Shown: positions 52,291 to 61,723, numbered from the stretch's first letter. The stretch is DNA of 64,000 nucleotides from Microbacterium ulmi (GCF_011759705.1 NZ_JAAOZF010000001.1:741152-805151), one strand, 5' to 3'. Numbers and translations are program-made. Notes: generated by a model from the sequence alone, not told the origin.

Positions 52291-52577
52291 GGGGCTCGCA
52301 GACAGTGAACGGATGACGGCGAGATTCCTGCGCGTATCCGCGCCAGCATCCTTCTCATCACGTGCGGTCGTTGCCGCGTCTGCTCTCGGCTCCCCACGTC
52401 GTGCGGAGCAATCCATTCATCGAATCTCTTGACGAAAGACTATCACCCTGCGATGTCGTCTACAAGAACAGACCTTCGATCCATGCGATGCCGACTCCGG
52501 CGCGCCGGCAGGCGATGGGCCCGCCGGCGCGCCGACCCCTCCTGCACGGCTGTCCAGAGCTCGCGACTCCCTGCAGC

Positions 52578-53657
52578 TCACCGGCTCGCGAGGTGCTCCT
52601 GCTCCTGGGTCTCCGCGAGCGCCCGCTCGACGGCCTCCTGAACGCGCGCGTCCTCGAGCGCCTGCCGGCGTGCGCGCCGGCGCGAGCGCACGCGCAGCGC
52701 GACGACGACGAGCAGCGCGAGCACCACGACGAGCACGAGCAGCGCCCACGGTACGGCGGCGCCGACGGCCGTCGCGGTGACGGGAGCGAGCGCGGTCGTC
52801 GAGCCGGACGCATCGACGACGATGGGCGTCACGGTCGCCGTCGCCGTCAGCCACAGGGCCGCGGGGACGTCGCGCACGGGGAAGGACACGGTCCAGCTCT
52901 CCCCCGGGAGCAGCTGCGGGGGCGCGTCGACGGCCGGCGCCTGCGTCGCGAACAAGCCGAAGGGCCCTGCGACGGTGGCGGCCTGCCGCGCCGAGAGCAC
53001 GGCGTTGCCCGTGTTGCGGATCGTGTAGCTCACGGTCGCGTCGCCGCCCGCGAAGGGATCGAGCCCGCCGTCCCACGAGAGGTGCGCGTCCTCGACCGCG
53101 AGGCTCGGCGCGAGATCGCCGCCGACGCGAAGTGCGATCCGGATGCCGAGCCGGCGGTCGACGCTGATGCTCGCCGCGGAGTCGTGCTCGGCGAGCGAGG
53201 TCACGATGCCGCCCGCGTAGTCGCCGGGAGTCGCGTTCTCGGGCACGGCCAGCGTGAAGGGGACGTCCGCGGTCTCGCCCGGACCCACGGTGATCGTCTC
53301 GGCGTCGCTGTGCAGCCATGCGCCGATGCCGATGGACTTCTCGTCGGCCGAGACGAGGTCGAACTGGCCGCTCTCGGTCGTGAAGCCGTCGGCGGCGTAG
53401 ACGGCGAGCTCGAGCGGCTCGGTGCCGTGGTTGGCGACGACGAGCGCGTCGTCGACCTCGGCGCCCGGGTCGAGGGTGTAGCCGAAGCTCGTGCGGTCGT
53501 CGCCGAAGGCGCCCGCAGCAGTGCGGACCGACCACGCGGCGTCGTCGTCCGCGGCGTGCGCGGCGCCGACAGGGGCGGCGGCGAGCCCGATCGCGACGAG
53601 CGCGAGCAGCGCCGCGCGCAGGACGGAGCGGGGGGAGGTCGTGACGAGCGTGTGCAT
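52578..53657 (-). CDS. WxL-interacting-protein-like (DUF916-type) membrane protein
   Basis: 359 aa. Signal peptide (1-36), two Ig-like extracellular domains (about 40-155 with FGYTLDPGAEVDDALVVANHG; 165-290), one C-terminal helix (VPWALLVLVVVLALLVVVALRV) and a basic/acidic cytoplasmic tail. This layout matches DUF916/WxLIP proteins, which sit beside WxL-domain surface proteins. The neighbour upstream ends in a WxL-like domain. Confidence 0.75.
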   Translation of the reverse strand: MHTLVTTSPRSVLRAALLALVAIGLAAAPVGAAHAADDDAAWSVRTAAGAFGDDRTSFGYTLDPGAEVDDALVVANHGTEPLELAVYAADGFTTESGQFDLVSADEKSIGIGAWLHSDAETITVGPGETADVPFTLAVPENATPGDYAGGIVTSLAEHDSAASISVDRRLGIRIALRVGGDLAPSLAVEDAHLSWDGGLDPFAGGDATVSYTIRNTGNAVLSARQAATVAGPFGLFATQAPAVDAPPQLLPGESWTVSFPVRDVPAALWLTATATVTPIVVDASGSTTALAPVTATAVGAAVPWALLVLVVVLALLVVVALRVRSRRRARRQALEDARVQEAVERALAETQEQEHLASR

Positions 53658-53747
53658 GGAGAGATCCTCGGCGTGTAGGGAAGTGATGAACGCCCGGTGG
53701 GGCGGGCGCCCGGAGGCGCCCACCCCACCGGTCTCGATCTGAGCCGG

Positions 53748-55736
53748 TCAGCCGGCCAGAGCGGTGATGGTCAGGGTCGTGCGGTAGCTGCCCTTCGCGA
53801 CGGCGGCCGGGATCTTCAGATCCAGGTCGGCGCCGAGGACGGCCGTGCCGCGCTCGTGACCCTGCTTCGCGGAGCCGAGGCCGCGCGAGACCGACAGGCC
53901 CGTGCCGCTGTCGAAGCCCGAGACGACGGGAGCCCCCGCAGCGGCGCCCGCACCCGAGGTGACGAGCTTCGGCGTCCAGCCGAGGTACTTGCCCGAGAAG
54001 GTGTTCGTGCCGTCGCGGAAGTCCCCGACCGAGGCCGAGATCGACCACGGCGCCTGCGAGCGACGCGAGTCCGAGACGGTGATCGGGTTGATCTGGCCCT
54101 TCGCCCCGAAGTACGCGCCGTCATGATCCTCTGCCGTGCCGAGGTCGACGAGGCCGTTGTGGCCGTCGATCGTCCAGCCGAACTCGCCGGGCGCGGCATC
54201 CGGGACTGCGACCTGGATCTCCTCGCCGTCGCCGTGGTTCTGGTGGATCGTCACCGAGTCGACGATCGAGCCGACCGGCTGGGCAGCGGTCGCGCCGCTG
54301 TCAGGACCGCACCACGGGACCTTGTTGAGCTCGACTGCGGCGTTGGGGGCGTCGCACGTGCCGCTGCGGATGTTCTCCACGACGAGCTGGTCGGCCTGCA
54401 CCTGCACCTTGACGTACGTGCGGACGTGCTCCTGGTTCTGCACCGAGTTGTACCAGTAGCTGCCGGGGTTGAGCGGGTCGGCGCCGTTCCCCGCGCCGCT
54501 CGTGCCGCTGTCGTCGGGCGCCGTGATGTCGTAGTACTTCGAGCCCGAGGCCGAGTTCGCCGTGACGTAGATCACGCCGCCGGGGCCGGGGTAGACCTCG
54601 GCCTGGCCGGGCTGCTCGTCCGGGTTCGCCTTCGCGCCGTTCTTGATCTCGTAGCTGCGCGAGTAGCTGTGGTCGTGGCCCTGGAGCACGAGGTCGACGC
54701 CCAGGTTCGAGAACGCCGTCGGGAAGTCGACGCGACGGACCTTGTTGTCGCCGTCCTTCGCGTGGTCGGCGGGCGAGTAGATCGCGTGGTGGTACACGAG
54801 CACCGTGTACTTGGCCTCGGCGCCGTGCTGGTCGACGACATCCGTCACGTACTGGATGTGGGCCGCGTCTCCGCCGCCGCCCTGCGACGTGGCGTAGCTG
54901 TTGCTGTTCAGGTCGATGAACAGCACGTCCTTGTAGATGTACCAGTAGTCGCCGCCCGACGAGTTCGACGACGGGTCGCCGTTCGAGTAGTAGGCGCCGG
55001 CACGGTCGGTGTTGGGCGTGAACAGGTGCTGCTCGTACGCCTTGCCGCCCACGTCGTGGTTTCCGATGGTCGCGGCCCACGGGTACTGGCGGAGCTTGTC
55101 GGGCGCGAGGAACGCGTCCCACTGCGACTCGGTGTTGGCCGTCTCGACCTGGTCGCCGCCCGAGACGAGGATCTCGGTGTCGGGGTTGGCCGCGAGGGCC
55201 ACGTCCAGGGTGTCCTTCCACCCGGCGCCGTCGCGCGCCGTGTCGCCCGACGAGCCGATCTGGGGGTCGCCGAAGAAGAGGAAGTCGAAGGCGCCGTCGA
55301 ACGACTGCGTCTTGAACGAGTAGACCGGCGACCAGCTGCCTTCGGCGCCGACGCGGTAGGAGTACGTCTTGTTCTCCTCGAGGCCGGAGATCGTCGCGTG
55401 ACGGTTGAACCCGCCGCTCGTCGCGATGTTGGCGCCGCCGATCGCGGAGAAGGTCGCGGCGTTCGCGGGGAACGTGCCGTCGACGACGACCGCGGACGGC
55501 GCGACCTGCACCGACTGGGCGGTGTCTGCCGACGAGTACCACGTGACGATGCGCTGGGACTCGTTCGCGCCGACGCCGAGGATGACGCCCGTGAGGGTGA
55601 CGGGGTCGGCCGCGAACGCCGGGACGGCGACGACGCCGCTCAGGGCGACGCAGGTGCCGACGGCGGCCGCGGTGAGCCACGACGCGCGGCGACCTGGCCG
55701 ACGCCGCGATTGTGCTTGTGCACGGGGGGATGACAT
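53748..55736 (-). CDS. Secreted purple acid phosphatase with WxL-like C-terminal domain
   Basis: 662 aa. Signal peptide ends AFA-AD (about 43); FN3-like domain (45-145); metallophosphatase domain with metal ligands in FFGDPQIG, GGDQVE, GNHDVGG, YHHAIYSP and GHDHSYSR; then a tail (about 470-662) with WSISASVGDFRDG and terminal YRTTLTITALAG, reminiscent of the WxL wall-binding fold. Should release phosphate from organic esters at the cell surface. A PHO-box-like repeat lies upstream. Confidence 0.85.
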   Translation of the reverse strand: MSSPRAQAQSRRRPGRRASWLTAAAVGTCVALSGVVAVPAFAADPVTLTGVILGVGANESQRIVTWYSSADTAQSVQVAPSAVVVDGTFPANAATFSAIGGANIATSGGFNRHATISGLEENKTYSYRVGAEGSWSPVYSFKTQSFDGAFDFLFFGDPQIGSSGDTARDGAGWKDTLDVALAANPDTEILVSGGDQVETANTESQWDAFLAPDKLRQYPWAATIGNHDVGGKAYEQHLFTPNTDRAGAYYSNGDPSSNSSGGDYWYIYKDVLFIDLNSNSYATSQGGGGDAAHIQYVTDVVDQHGAEAKYTVLVYHHAIYSPADHAKDGDNKVRRVDFPTAFSNLGVDLVLQGHDHSYSRSYEIKNGAKANPDEQPGQAEVYPGPGGVIYVTANSASGSKYYDITAPDDSGTSGAGNGADPLNPGSYWYNSVQNQEHVRTYVKVQVQADQLVVENIRSGTCDAPNAAVELNKVPWCGPDSGATAAQPVGSIVDSVTIHQNHGDGEEIQVAVPDAAPGEFGWTIDGHNGLVDLGTAEDHDGAYFGAKGQINPITVSDSRRSQAPWSISASVGDFRDGTNTFSGKYLGWTPKLVTSGAGAAAGAPVVSGFDSGTGLSVSRGLGSAKQGHERGTAVLGADLDLKIPAAVAKGSYRTTLTITALAG

Positions 55737-55798
55737 AGTCGTCCGTTCTCTCAGGTTCCCCTTGCGGGGAAACAGTTGACGCTGATCAACTTCGGGCC

Positions 55799-55820
55799 GC
55801 CAGGTGAACCCTGGATGAAC
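55799..55820 (-). promoter_or_regulatory. PHO-box-like direct repeats (PhoP)
   Basis: On the minus strand two adjacent 11-mers, GTTCATCCAGG and GTTCACCTGGC, match the actinobacterial PhoP direct-repeat unit (GTTCACC-type). Located about 65 bp upstream of the purple acid phosphatase start. Confidence 0.75.
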
Positions 55821-55870
55821 GCCAGGATCCGGGACGGTGGCGCGGGGGCGAAGACCTGGCGCTCGTCGCG

Positions 55871-57085
55871 CTAGAGGCCGAAGATGCGCTGCACGAACCA
55901 GATGAGCCCTGCGATCGACACCGACACCGCGAGGGCCCCCGTGGCCCACAGGCCGACCCGCGGAGCGCGCCGGCGGACGAGGGCCAGGATCGGGAACAGC
56001 ACCGCGATGATCGTCAGCTGGACGGCCTCGATCCCGAGGTTGAACACCAGCAGCGACCACAGCAGGGTCCACGACCACGGCTCGTCGATGCCGAGGGCGC
56101 CCGCGAAGCCGAGTCCGTGCACGAGCCCGAACGCGAACACGACGCCGAGCCGGAGCCATCCGGCCCCGTCGAGCCCCCACGGACCGCTCTTCTTGTCGAG
56201 CTCGTCCGCGGCATCCCCCCGTCGCCACAACTGCCACAGATGCCACGACGCGACGATCGCGATCGACAGCGCGATGACGGGCTCGACGAACGCGGACGAC
56301 ACCGAGACGACGCCGGTCGCCGCGAGGATGAAGGTCACGGAGTGCGCGACGGTGAACGACGTCGCGGCGAGCACGACCTCGCGCAGTCGCCGCGAGCCCG
56401 CGATGAGCGCGAGCAGGAACAGGATGTGGTCGATGCCCGTCAGCAGGTGCTCGGCGCCGAGGTGGAAGAACTCCCAGAAGCGCTCGCCGGCGCTCTGCTG
56501 CGTCGAGAACGACGGCTGCGACGCGTCGAGCGCTGCACTGCCCGATCGCCCGTCGATGTCGTACGTCAGGACGACCTTCGTCCCCGTCACATAGCCCTCT
56601 TCGTCGCCGAACAGCTCGCTCGCGACGACGTGCCCGTCACCGGACGGCTCGCACTCGTGCTCGAGCACGAGCACGGCATAGGGCACGTCCTGCTGCTGCG
56701 TCATCGTGATCGCCCCGACCTGCGCCGGCGTGCAGGTCTCGCCGCCGGCGGTCACCGTGAACCGCTCGCCGACGTACGCGAGGACGGAGTCGCGGTGGGC
56801 CTCGAGCACGGCCGCCTGGGCAGCGGCATCCCCCGCCTCGAATGCGGCCGTGCCGTCCTGGAAGAGCGGGTCGTCGTGTTCGGCGTCGGCGGCCGAGACG
56901 ACGAGCAGGTCGTACTCGAGCTGCAGCTCGGTGCGGACGGCTCCGTCCTCGGCGGCGGTCACCTCGGCGTACACGACCGATGTGAACCCGTGGGCGGATG
57001 CCGGAGCCGCGGCGAGCAGGCCGGTCAGCAGGACGGCACCCCCCGCCAGCAGTGCGAGCGCGGATGGACGGGAACGGCGGGGCAT
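55871..57085 (-). CDS. HupE/UreJ-type membrane protein
   Basis: 404 aa. Signal peptide ending ASA-HG, an extracellular domain (about 35-215), then six helices with the HupE_UreJ_2 motifs HLGAEHLLTGIDHILFLLAL, SFTVAHSVTFILA, and VFAFGLVHGLGFAGAL. Histidines suit metal (Ni/Co-type) transport, though the substrate is unproved. The promoter holds four PHO-type 11-mers, which is unexpected for a Ni transporter. Confidence 0.85.
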   Translation of the reverse strand: MPRRSRPSALALLAGGAVLLTGLLAAAPASAHGFTSVVYAEVTAAEDGAVRTELQLEYDLLVVSAADAEHDDPLFQDGTAAFEAGDAAAQAAVLEAHRDSVLAYVGERFTVTAGGETCTPAQVGAITMTQQQDVPYAVLVLEHECEPSGDGHVVASELFGDEEGYVTGTKVVLTYDIDGRSGSAALDASQPSFSTQQSAGERFWEFFHLGAEHLLTGIDHILFLLALIAGSRRLREVVLAATSFTVAHSVTFILAATGVVSVSSAFVEPVIALSIAIVASWHLWQLWRRGDAADELDKKSGPWGLDGAGWLRLGVVFAFGLVHGLGFAGALGIDEPWSWTLLWSLLVFNLGIEAVQLTIIAVLFPILALVRRRAPRVGLWATGALAVSVSIAGLIWFVQRIFGL

Positions 57086-57126
57086 GGCTCTCCTTCGGGG
57101 GGCAAGGGCCCGAGAAGGCTTTCGCG

Positions 57127-57170
57127 CGTTGGTGAACCGATGGAGGACCGAAGGGGAACGGATGGCGAAC
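57127..57170 (-). promoter_or_regulatory. Four-unit PHO-box-like array
   Basis: Minus-strand consecutive 11-mers GTTCGCCATCC, GTTCCCCTTCG, GTCCTCCATCG, GTTCACCAACG, in exact 11-bp phase, in the divergent region between the HupE-type gene and the lipoprotein gene. Confidence 0.75.
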
Positions 57171-57259
57171 AGTGCCGCGAGCGGTCCTGGAGAGGGCGCG
57201 GGATGTCGCACAGTGGAGAAGCATGCGCCTGCGCGCCTCGACCCCCGGAGGACGAATCC

Positions 57260-57922
57260 TTGCACTCACGTCAGCGGACCATCGCCGCGCTCCTCACGGC
57301 GGCCCTCGCCGCCGTCCTGCTCGCCGGCTGCGCGGGCGACGACTGGGCCGGCCCGCGCCCCGCGCCCACCCCCATCGGCGCGCTCGGTGTGGGGTTCGAG
57401 CCCGCGGCGGAGCCGAGCCCGGAGGCCACGATCGAGCCCGCGGCGGGATCGTGGGATGACGTGCACCCTTCGCCGGGCTACCGCGTCGTGCTCCTGACGG
57501 CGGGCGACGACGCCCCGACGAAGACCCTCGTGACGGCGATCCGCGAATGGGCGGGCGACGAGAAGGTCGACCTGCGCACCGTCGAGGCGGACGACGACCT
57601 CATCGCCGGCATCGTGACGGCGATGGACATGAACCCGGATCTCATCATCAGCGCGGGCAACGACCTCATCGATCCGCTCGCGACCGTCAGCGCGAACCAC
57701 CTCGACCGCCACTTCCTCGTCGTCGGCGCGGAGGTCGCCGAGCCCACCTACAACGTGACCGCCGTCGACTGGACGGGGGCGTCGTTCCGCGGCGAGGGGC
57801 TCGGCACGCCGTCGGACTACGACCCCGCGACCTTCACCCCGGAGCGGTCGGCCGAGGCCGTCCGCGCGGGTGTCGCGGCCGTGCTGCACGGCCTCACGGG
57901 CCTTGTCATCTGGATCGACTGA
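57260..57922 (+). CDS. Lipoprotein, substrate-binding-like
   Basis: 220 aa. TTG 57260 start, eight bases after GGAGGA. Lipobox LLAGC at about residue 20-25, so membrane-anchored on the outer face. The body (YRVVLLTAGDDAPTKTLVTA, DDDLIAGIVTAMDMNPDLIISAGN) resembles a truncated BMP/periplasmic-binding fold. Ends LVIWID. Divergent from the HupE-type gene and may share its PHO-type regulation. Confidence 0.8.
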   Translation: MHSRQRTIAALLTAALAAVLLAGCAGDDWAGPRPAPTPIGALGVGFEPAAEPSPEATIEPAAGSWDDVHPSPGYRVVLLTAGDDAPTKTLVTAIREWAGDEKVDLRTVEADDDLIAGIVTAMDMNPDLIISAGNDLIDPLATVSANHLDRHFLVVGAEVAEPTYNVTAVDWTGASFRGEGLGTPSDYDPATFTPERSAEAVRAGVAAVLHGLTGLVIWID

Positions 57923-58075
57923 CGCCAGCCCGGATCCGGGGACGGATGCCGCGCCCCGCCGCGCCCCCGCGGGGCCCCCTGATGTTCACCTCCGGGCATC
58001 GCGGCGAGGCTGTCGGCGGAGCCGCCGGACGAGTACCGTGGATGCCGCCAGCGCCTGCCCCGGGAGACCCGAACC

Positions 58076-58282
58076 ATGACGCAAGACATCGCCGACGACG
58101 CCGCAGCGATAGACGAGATCGTGGAGCGGCTGACCGAGCGCTTTCCCGCCCTCCCCGCCACGACGATCCGCGAGGTCGTCGTGGGCGAGTACGAAGGACT
58201 CGACGGCGCCCACGTCCGTGACTTCGTCGCCGTGCTCGTCGAGAAGCAGGCGAAGAAGCGCCTCAAGACGTTAGGGGCCTGA
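58076..58282 (+). CDS. Three-helix-bundle small protein, paralogue A
   Basis: 68 aa. AIDEIVERLTERFPALPATT, then REVVVGEYEGLDGAHVRDFVAVLVEKQAKKRL. Pattern of small three-helix-bundle dimerisation proteins. Faces its paralogue tail to tail across 9 bp. Confidence 0.8.
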   Translation: MTQDIADDAAAIDEIVERLTERFPALPATTIREVVVGEYEGLDGAHVRDFVAVLVEKQAKKRLKTLGA

Positions 58283-58291
58283 CGCGCGAGG

Positions 58292-58504
58292 CTACGCCGC
58301 GTGTGCCGAGCGGAGCCGCTCCCGCAGCCGCCGCTCGACCAGCAGAGGCACGTAGTCCCGCAGGCGCGCTCCGTCGAACCTCTCGAGCTCTTCCGCGACG
58401 ATCTCCAGGACGACGTCGTCCTCGACGGCAGGATAGCGATCGCCGAGACGCCGGATGATGTGGATCAGCGCCTCGTACTCGTTGTCGGGGTTCGTGCTGC
58501 TCAC
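58292..58504 (-). CDS. Three-helix-bundle small protein, paralogue B
   Basis: 70 aa from GTG 58504. IRRLGDRYPAVEDDVVLEIV and FDGARLRDYVPLLVERRLRERL align along the full length with paralogue A (R-L-x2-R-Y/F-P, G-A-x-x-R-D-F/Y-V, LVE). Unknown function. Weak ribosome-binding site. Confidence 0.75.
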   Translation of the reverse strand: MSSTNPDNEYEALIHIIRRLGDRYPAVEDDVVLEIVAEELERFDGARLRDYVPLLVERRLRERLRSAHAA

Positions 58505-58754
58505 GCTTCGATGATCCGCCACGCGAGCCCGCTTCGTCCAGGTCTCAGCCGAGCGCGTCGCTGCGCGGCGGTGGATCTGCGCCGGCGCCCCGCGTGCCCG
58601 GCATGCGCGGCACGGCGCTGCCTGCGCGCTGCCCGGCGCTCGTCGGCGGCCGCGACCCGCCCGCGACAGCGCGTCGTGACGGCCGCTGGATCGTTTCGCC
58701 GACCTGCCGCATCCGCTCACGCCGACAGCCGCGCCGTCGGGATAGTCTCGCGCG

Positions 58755-59792
58755 GTGGCACTCACGTCGCGCGAGCTGGCCGCCCGGCGCCGCATGTTCC
58801 GCCGCCGCCGAGCGGGCGTGCTCCTGGTGGTCGTCCTGATCGTGCTGACCGCGACGATCGTGCCCCGGATCGCGGCCGCCGCGGCCGCCGCGGGGGTGCG
58901 CGCCGATCTCGCACGGCTCGTCGATGTCGCGGCTCGCGCCGTCGAGGCGTCCTCGTCGCTCGCACCCGCGGACGCCTCGGCGGCTCTCTCCGACGCGCGG
59001 GCCGCGGCTCTCGCGGCCGAGCCGTCGGACGAGGCGAGAGCGGATGCCGCGGCGGCCCTCGCGTCGGCCGTCGGCACGTATCGCGAGAGCGCCGTCTCGG
59101 CGGCCAAGGACGTCCTCGGCGAGTGGTCGGATGCCGAGAAGGCGACGGAGGACGCGCTCTATCGCGCGATCAAGGCGCTGAACAAGGCGGATCCGGGTGA
59201 CCTGCCGACGGCTCTCGCCGCGGCCTCGGATGCGGCGGACGCCGTCCGCGCGTCGGCGCAGGCGTATCGCGACGCCATCACGGCCGCCTCGGCGGGAGTG
59301 AGAACGCAGCCCGCGGGCGGCGACGTCGACGCGCAGCTCGCGTATCTGCGCGCGCATGCGACCGACTACGACGTCGACGAGTGGGGCGACTACAACTCCG
59401 CCGGGGGCGACTGCGTCAACTTCGCGAGTCAGGGCCTGCTGGCCCGCGGCTGGCGGATGGACGACGAGTGGTACTCGGGCGGTGCATGGAAGGCGTCGAA
59501 GGCGTGGCGCGACACGGCGGCGATCGACGCGTACCTGGCTGCGCAGGGACTCCCGTTCGCCACGACCGCCGACCTCGACAGGGTGCGCGTCGGCGACGTC
59601 GGCGTCTTCGACTGGGGCGGAGGCGACGAGGGGCTCGACCACACGATGACGGTGTCCCGTGTGACGTACTCGCCGAATGGTCCTGTCGTCTCGTTCGCGA
59701 GCCACAACACCGACGGCACGGATCGCCCCTTCCCGAAGGTGCTCTCCGACCCGGCGTCGGGATCGCAGATGCGCATCTACTCGATCCCGTGA
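58755..59792 (+). CDS. Amidase_6-type surface protein
   Basis: 345 aa. Basic start and one helix (AGVLLVVVLIVLTATIVP), an Ala-rich helical stalk (40-195), then an amidase_6 (NlpC/P60-like) domain: WGDYNSAGGDCVNFASQGLLARG with the catalytic Cys, LDHTMTVSRV with His, and VSFASHNTDG. Probably a wall peptide amidase or peptidase. GTG start. The 250 bp before it hold no gene. Confidence 0.85.
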   Translation: MALTSRELAARRRMFRRRRAGVLLVVVLIVLTATIVPRIAAAAAAAGVRADLARLVDVAARAVEASSSLAPADASAALSDARAAALAAEPSDEARADAAAALASAVGTYRESAVSAAKDVLGEWSDAEKATEDALYRAIKALNKADPGDLPTALAAASDAADAVRASAQAYRDAITAASAGVRTQPAGGDVDAQLAYLRAHATDYDVDEWGDYNSAGGDCVNFASQGLLARGWRMDDEWYSGGAWKASKAWRDTAAIDAYLAAQGLPFATTADLDRVRVGDVGVFDWGGGDEGLDHTMTVSRVTYSPNGPVVSFASHNTDGTDRPFPKVLSDPASGSQMRIYSIP

Positions 59793-59805
59793 CCGGCGGC
59801 CGCGC

Positions 59806-60474
59806 TCACGCCCCGGGGATCAGCAGGCCGCTCTCGTAGGCGGCGATGACGAGCTGGGCCCTGTCGTGCGCGTGCAGCTTCATCATGATGCGCTTGACGT
59901 GTGTCTTCGCGGTGTGCGGCGAGATGAACAGCTCGCTCGCGATCTCGTCGTTCGAGCTGCCGCGGGCGACGAGGAGCAGGACTTCGCGCTCCCGGTCGGT
60001 GAGGTGCGCGAGCCGCGCGGGCACCGCCCCGCCGGCGGTCGCGGAGTGCGGAAGGACGTATCGCGTGATGAGGCTCCGCGTCGCCGCAGGCGAGAGGAGG
60101 GCATCGCCCGCGTGGATGGCAGCGACGGCGCGCACGATCTCATCCGGCTCTGCCCCCTTCCCGATGAAGCCGCTCGCTCCCGCACGCAGCGCCGCTACGA
60201 GATACTCGTCCTCCTCGAACGTCGTGAGGATGAGCACGCGCGTCTCGGCGAGCGCGGGATCGTCGCAGATCCTCGCCGTCGCCTCGATGCCGTCGAGCCG
60301 CGGCATCCGGATGTCCATGAGGACGACATCCGGATGAAGCTCCTGCGCCCGCGCGACGGCCTCGAGTCCGTCGACGGCCTCCCCCACGACCGTCGCCGTG
60401 CCCGCGCCTTCGAGCAGGTCGCGCACGGCCGACCGGATGAGCGCCTGGTCGTCGGCGATCAGCACGCGGGTCAT
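59806..60474 (-). CDS. NarL/LuxR-family response regulator
   Basis: 222 aa. Receiver domain (phospho-Asp in PDVVLMDIRMP, DD pair near 9, Lys near 105) and a LuxR helix-turn-helix (LTDREREVLLLVARGSSNDE, HTAKTHVKRIMMKL). Co-translated with the kinase (ATGA). Likely target: the divergent ABC exporter promoter. Confidence 0.94.
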   Translation of the reverse strand: MTRVLIADDQALIRSAVRDLLEGAGTATVVGEAVDGLEAVARAQELHPDVVLMDIRMPRLDGIEATARICDDPALAETRVLILTTFEEDEYLVAALRAGASGFIGKGAEPDEIVRAVAAIHAGDALLSPAATRSLITRYVLPHSATAGGAVPARLAHLTDREREVLLLVARGSSNDEIASELFISPHTAKTHVKRIMMKLHAHDRAQLVIAAYESGLLIPGA

Positions 60475-61649
60475 GCGCTCTCCTCGGGGATCGGAAGAGC
60501 CGCCTCCAGGCGGTAGCCGGCGGCCGTCTCGGCGGTCTCGACCGAGCCTCGCACGGCCGCGACGCGCTCGCGCAGACCCACGAGACCGAAGCCGCGGGGC
60601 TCGGCGGAGCGCGGCGCGCCGCCGGTCGGGTTCGCGACGACGATGCGCGCGGCATCCGACCCGATCTCGACGAGGACGTGCGCGCGATGCTCCGCGCCGT
60701 GCTTGAGCGCGTTCGTGAGCCCCTCCTGCACGATCCGGTAGGCGACGGCATCCGTCGGCAGCGGCAGACGCGCGAGGTCGCCTTCGATCCGCACGACCGT
60801 GTCGAGGCCCGACTCGCGGAACGAGGCGACGAGAGCGTCGATCCCCCGCAGGCTCGGCTGGGGCGCCGTGGCGTCCTCGCCGTCGACCCGGTCCTCGGCG
60901 CGCAGCACGGCGAGGAGGTCGCCGATCTCGCCGAGCACCGTCCGCGACGCGGTGCGGATCGTCGCGAGCGCCTCGCGCGTCTTCTCGGGCCGCGTCTCGA
61001 GCGCGGCAGTCGCGACGCCGGCGTTGAGGCTGATGACCGAGATCTGGTGCGCGACGGCGTCGTGCAGGTCGCGGGCGATGCGCAGCCTCTCGTCGCTGAC
61101 GCGCCGGCGTGCTTCGGCCTCGCGCGTCTGCTCGGCGCGGATGGCCCGCTCGGTCACGGCCTCGAGGTACTCGCGGCGCGAGCGGGTGCCGTCTCCCGCC
61201 GCGGCGGCCAGCGCGACCGTCACGACGGCGGGGAAGATGCGCGGCTCGAAGACGTCGCCGGCCGCGACGACGACGGTGAGGAAGATCGCCGCCACGGCGA
61301 CGCCCAGCGCGATCAGCGACGTCCGGCGAGACAGCCGGTTGGCCGCGCCGAACATGGCCACGACGATCGCGAGGAGGATGCCGGGCGACATGAAGCCGGA
61401 CAGGATCGCGACGACGTAGACCGCGACGCACGCGCCGAGCACCCACAGCGGCAGGCGACGTCGCAGCGGGAGCAGCGCGGCAGGCAGAAGGGCGAATGCG
61501 TACTGCAGGGGACTGTGCGGGTGCGATGCGGCATCGGGGAAGGGCGCGAGGGCTGCGCCGACGATGAACAGCGCAGCGAGCGCGTCGCCGGCCCACCCCG
61601 GCGGACCATGCCGCGGCGAGAGCACCGCGTCGTCGGCAGCCTTCCGCAT
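60471..61649 (-). CDS. NarL-type sensor histidine kinase
   Basis: 392 aa. Four to six helices (20-150), then a HisKA_3 domain with phospho-His in RIARDLHDAVAHQISVISLN, and an ATPase domain (NALKHG; GFGLVGLRERV). Pairs with the regulator downstream. Stimulus unknown; such systems often sense envelope stress or antimicrobial compounds and control an adjacent MacB-like exporter. Confidence 0.92.
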   Translation of the reverse strand: MRKAADDAVLSPRHGPPGWAGDALAALFIVGAALAPFPDAASHPHSPLQYAFALLPAALLPLRRRLPLWVLGACVAVYVVAILSGFMSPGILLAIVVAMFGAANRLSRRTSLIALGVAVAAIFLTVVVAAGDVFEPRIFPAVVTVALAAAAGDGTRSRREYLEAVTERAIRAEQTREAEARRRVSDERLRIARDLHDAVAHQISVISLNAGVATAALETRPEKTREALATIRTASRTVLGEIGDLLAVLRAEDRVDGEDATAPQPSLRGIDALVASFRESGLDTVVRIEGDLARLPLPTDAVAYRIVQEGLTNALKHGAEHRAHVLVEIGSDAARIVVANPTGGAPRSAEPRGFGLVGLRERVAAVRGSVETAETAAGYRLEAALPIPEESA

Positions 61650-61707
61650 GAGATCAGTGTGGCCCTCGGCCGCGAGGTTCGCGTCGCCCCCACGGGTGAG
61701 CGCGGGA

Positions 61708-61723
61708 TACCCCCGGCGGGGTA
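61708..61723 (+). promoter_or_regulatory. Inverted repeat before the ABC exporter
   Basis: TACCCC-CGGC-GGGGTA, a perfect 6-4-6 palindrome about 80 bp upstream of the ATPase start in the divergent promoter region. Likely site for the response regulator. Confidence 0.55.

Noticed and set aside
58505..58754. Arginine-rich ORFs on both strands between the small paralogues and the amidase gene
   Set aside because: Composition typical of GC-rich non-coding frames; no ribosome-binding site.
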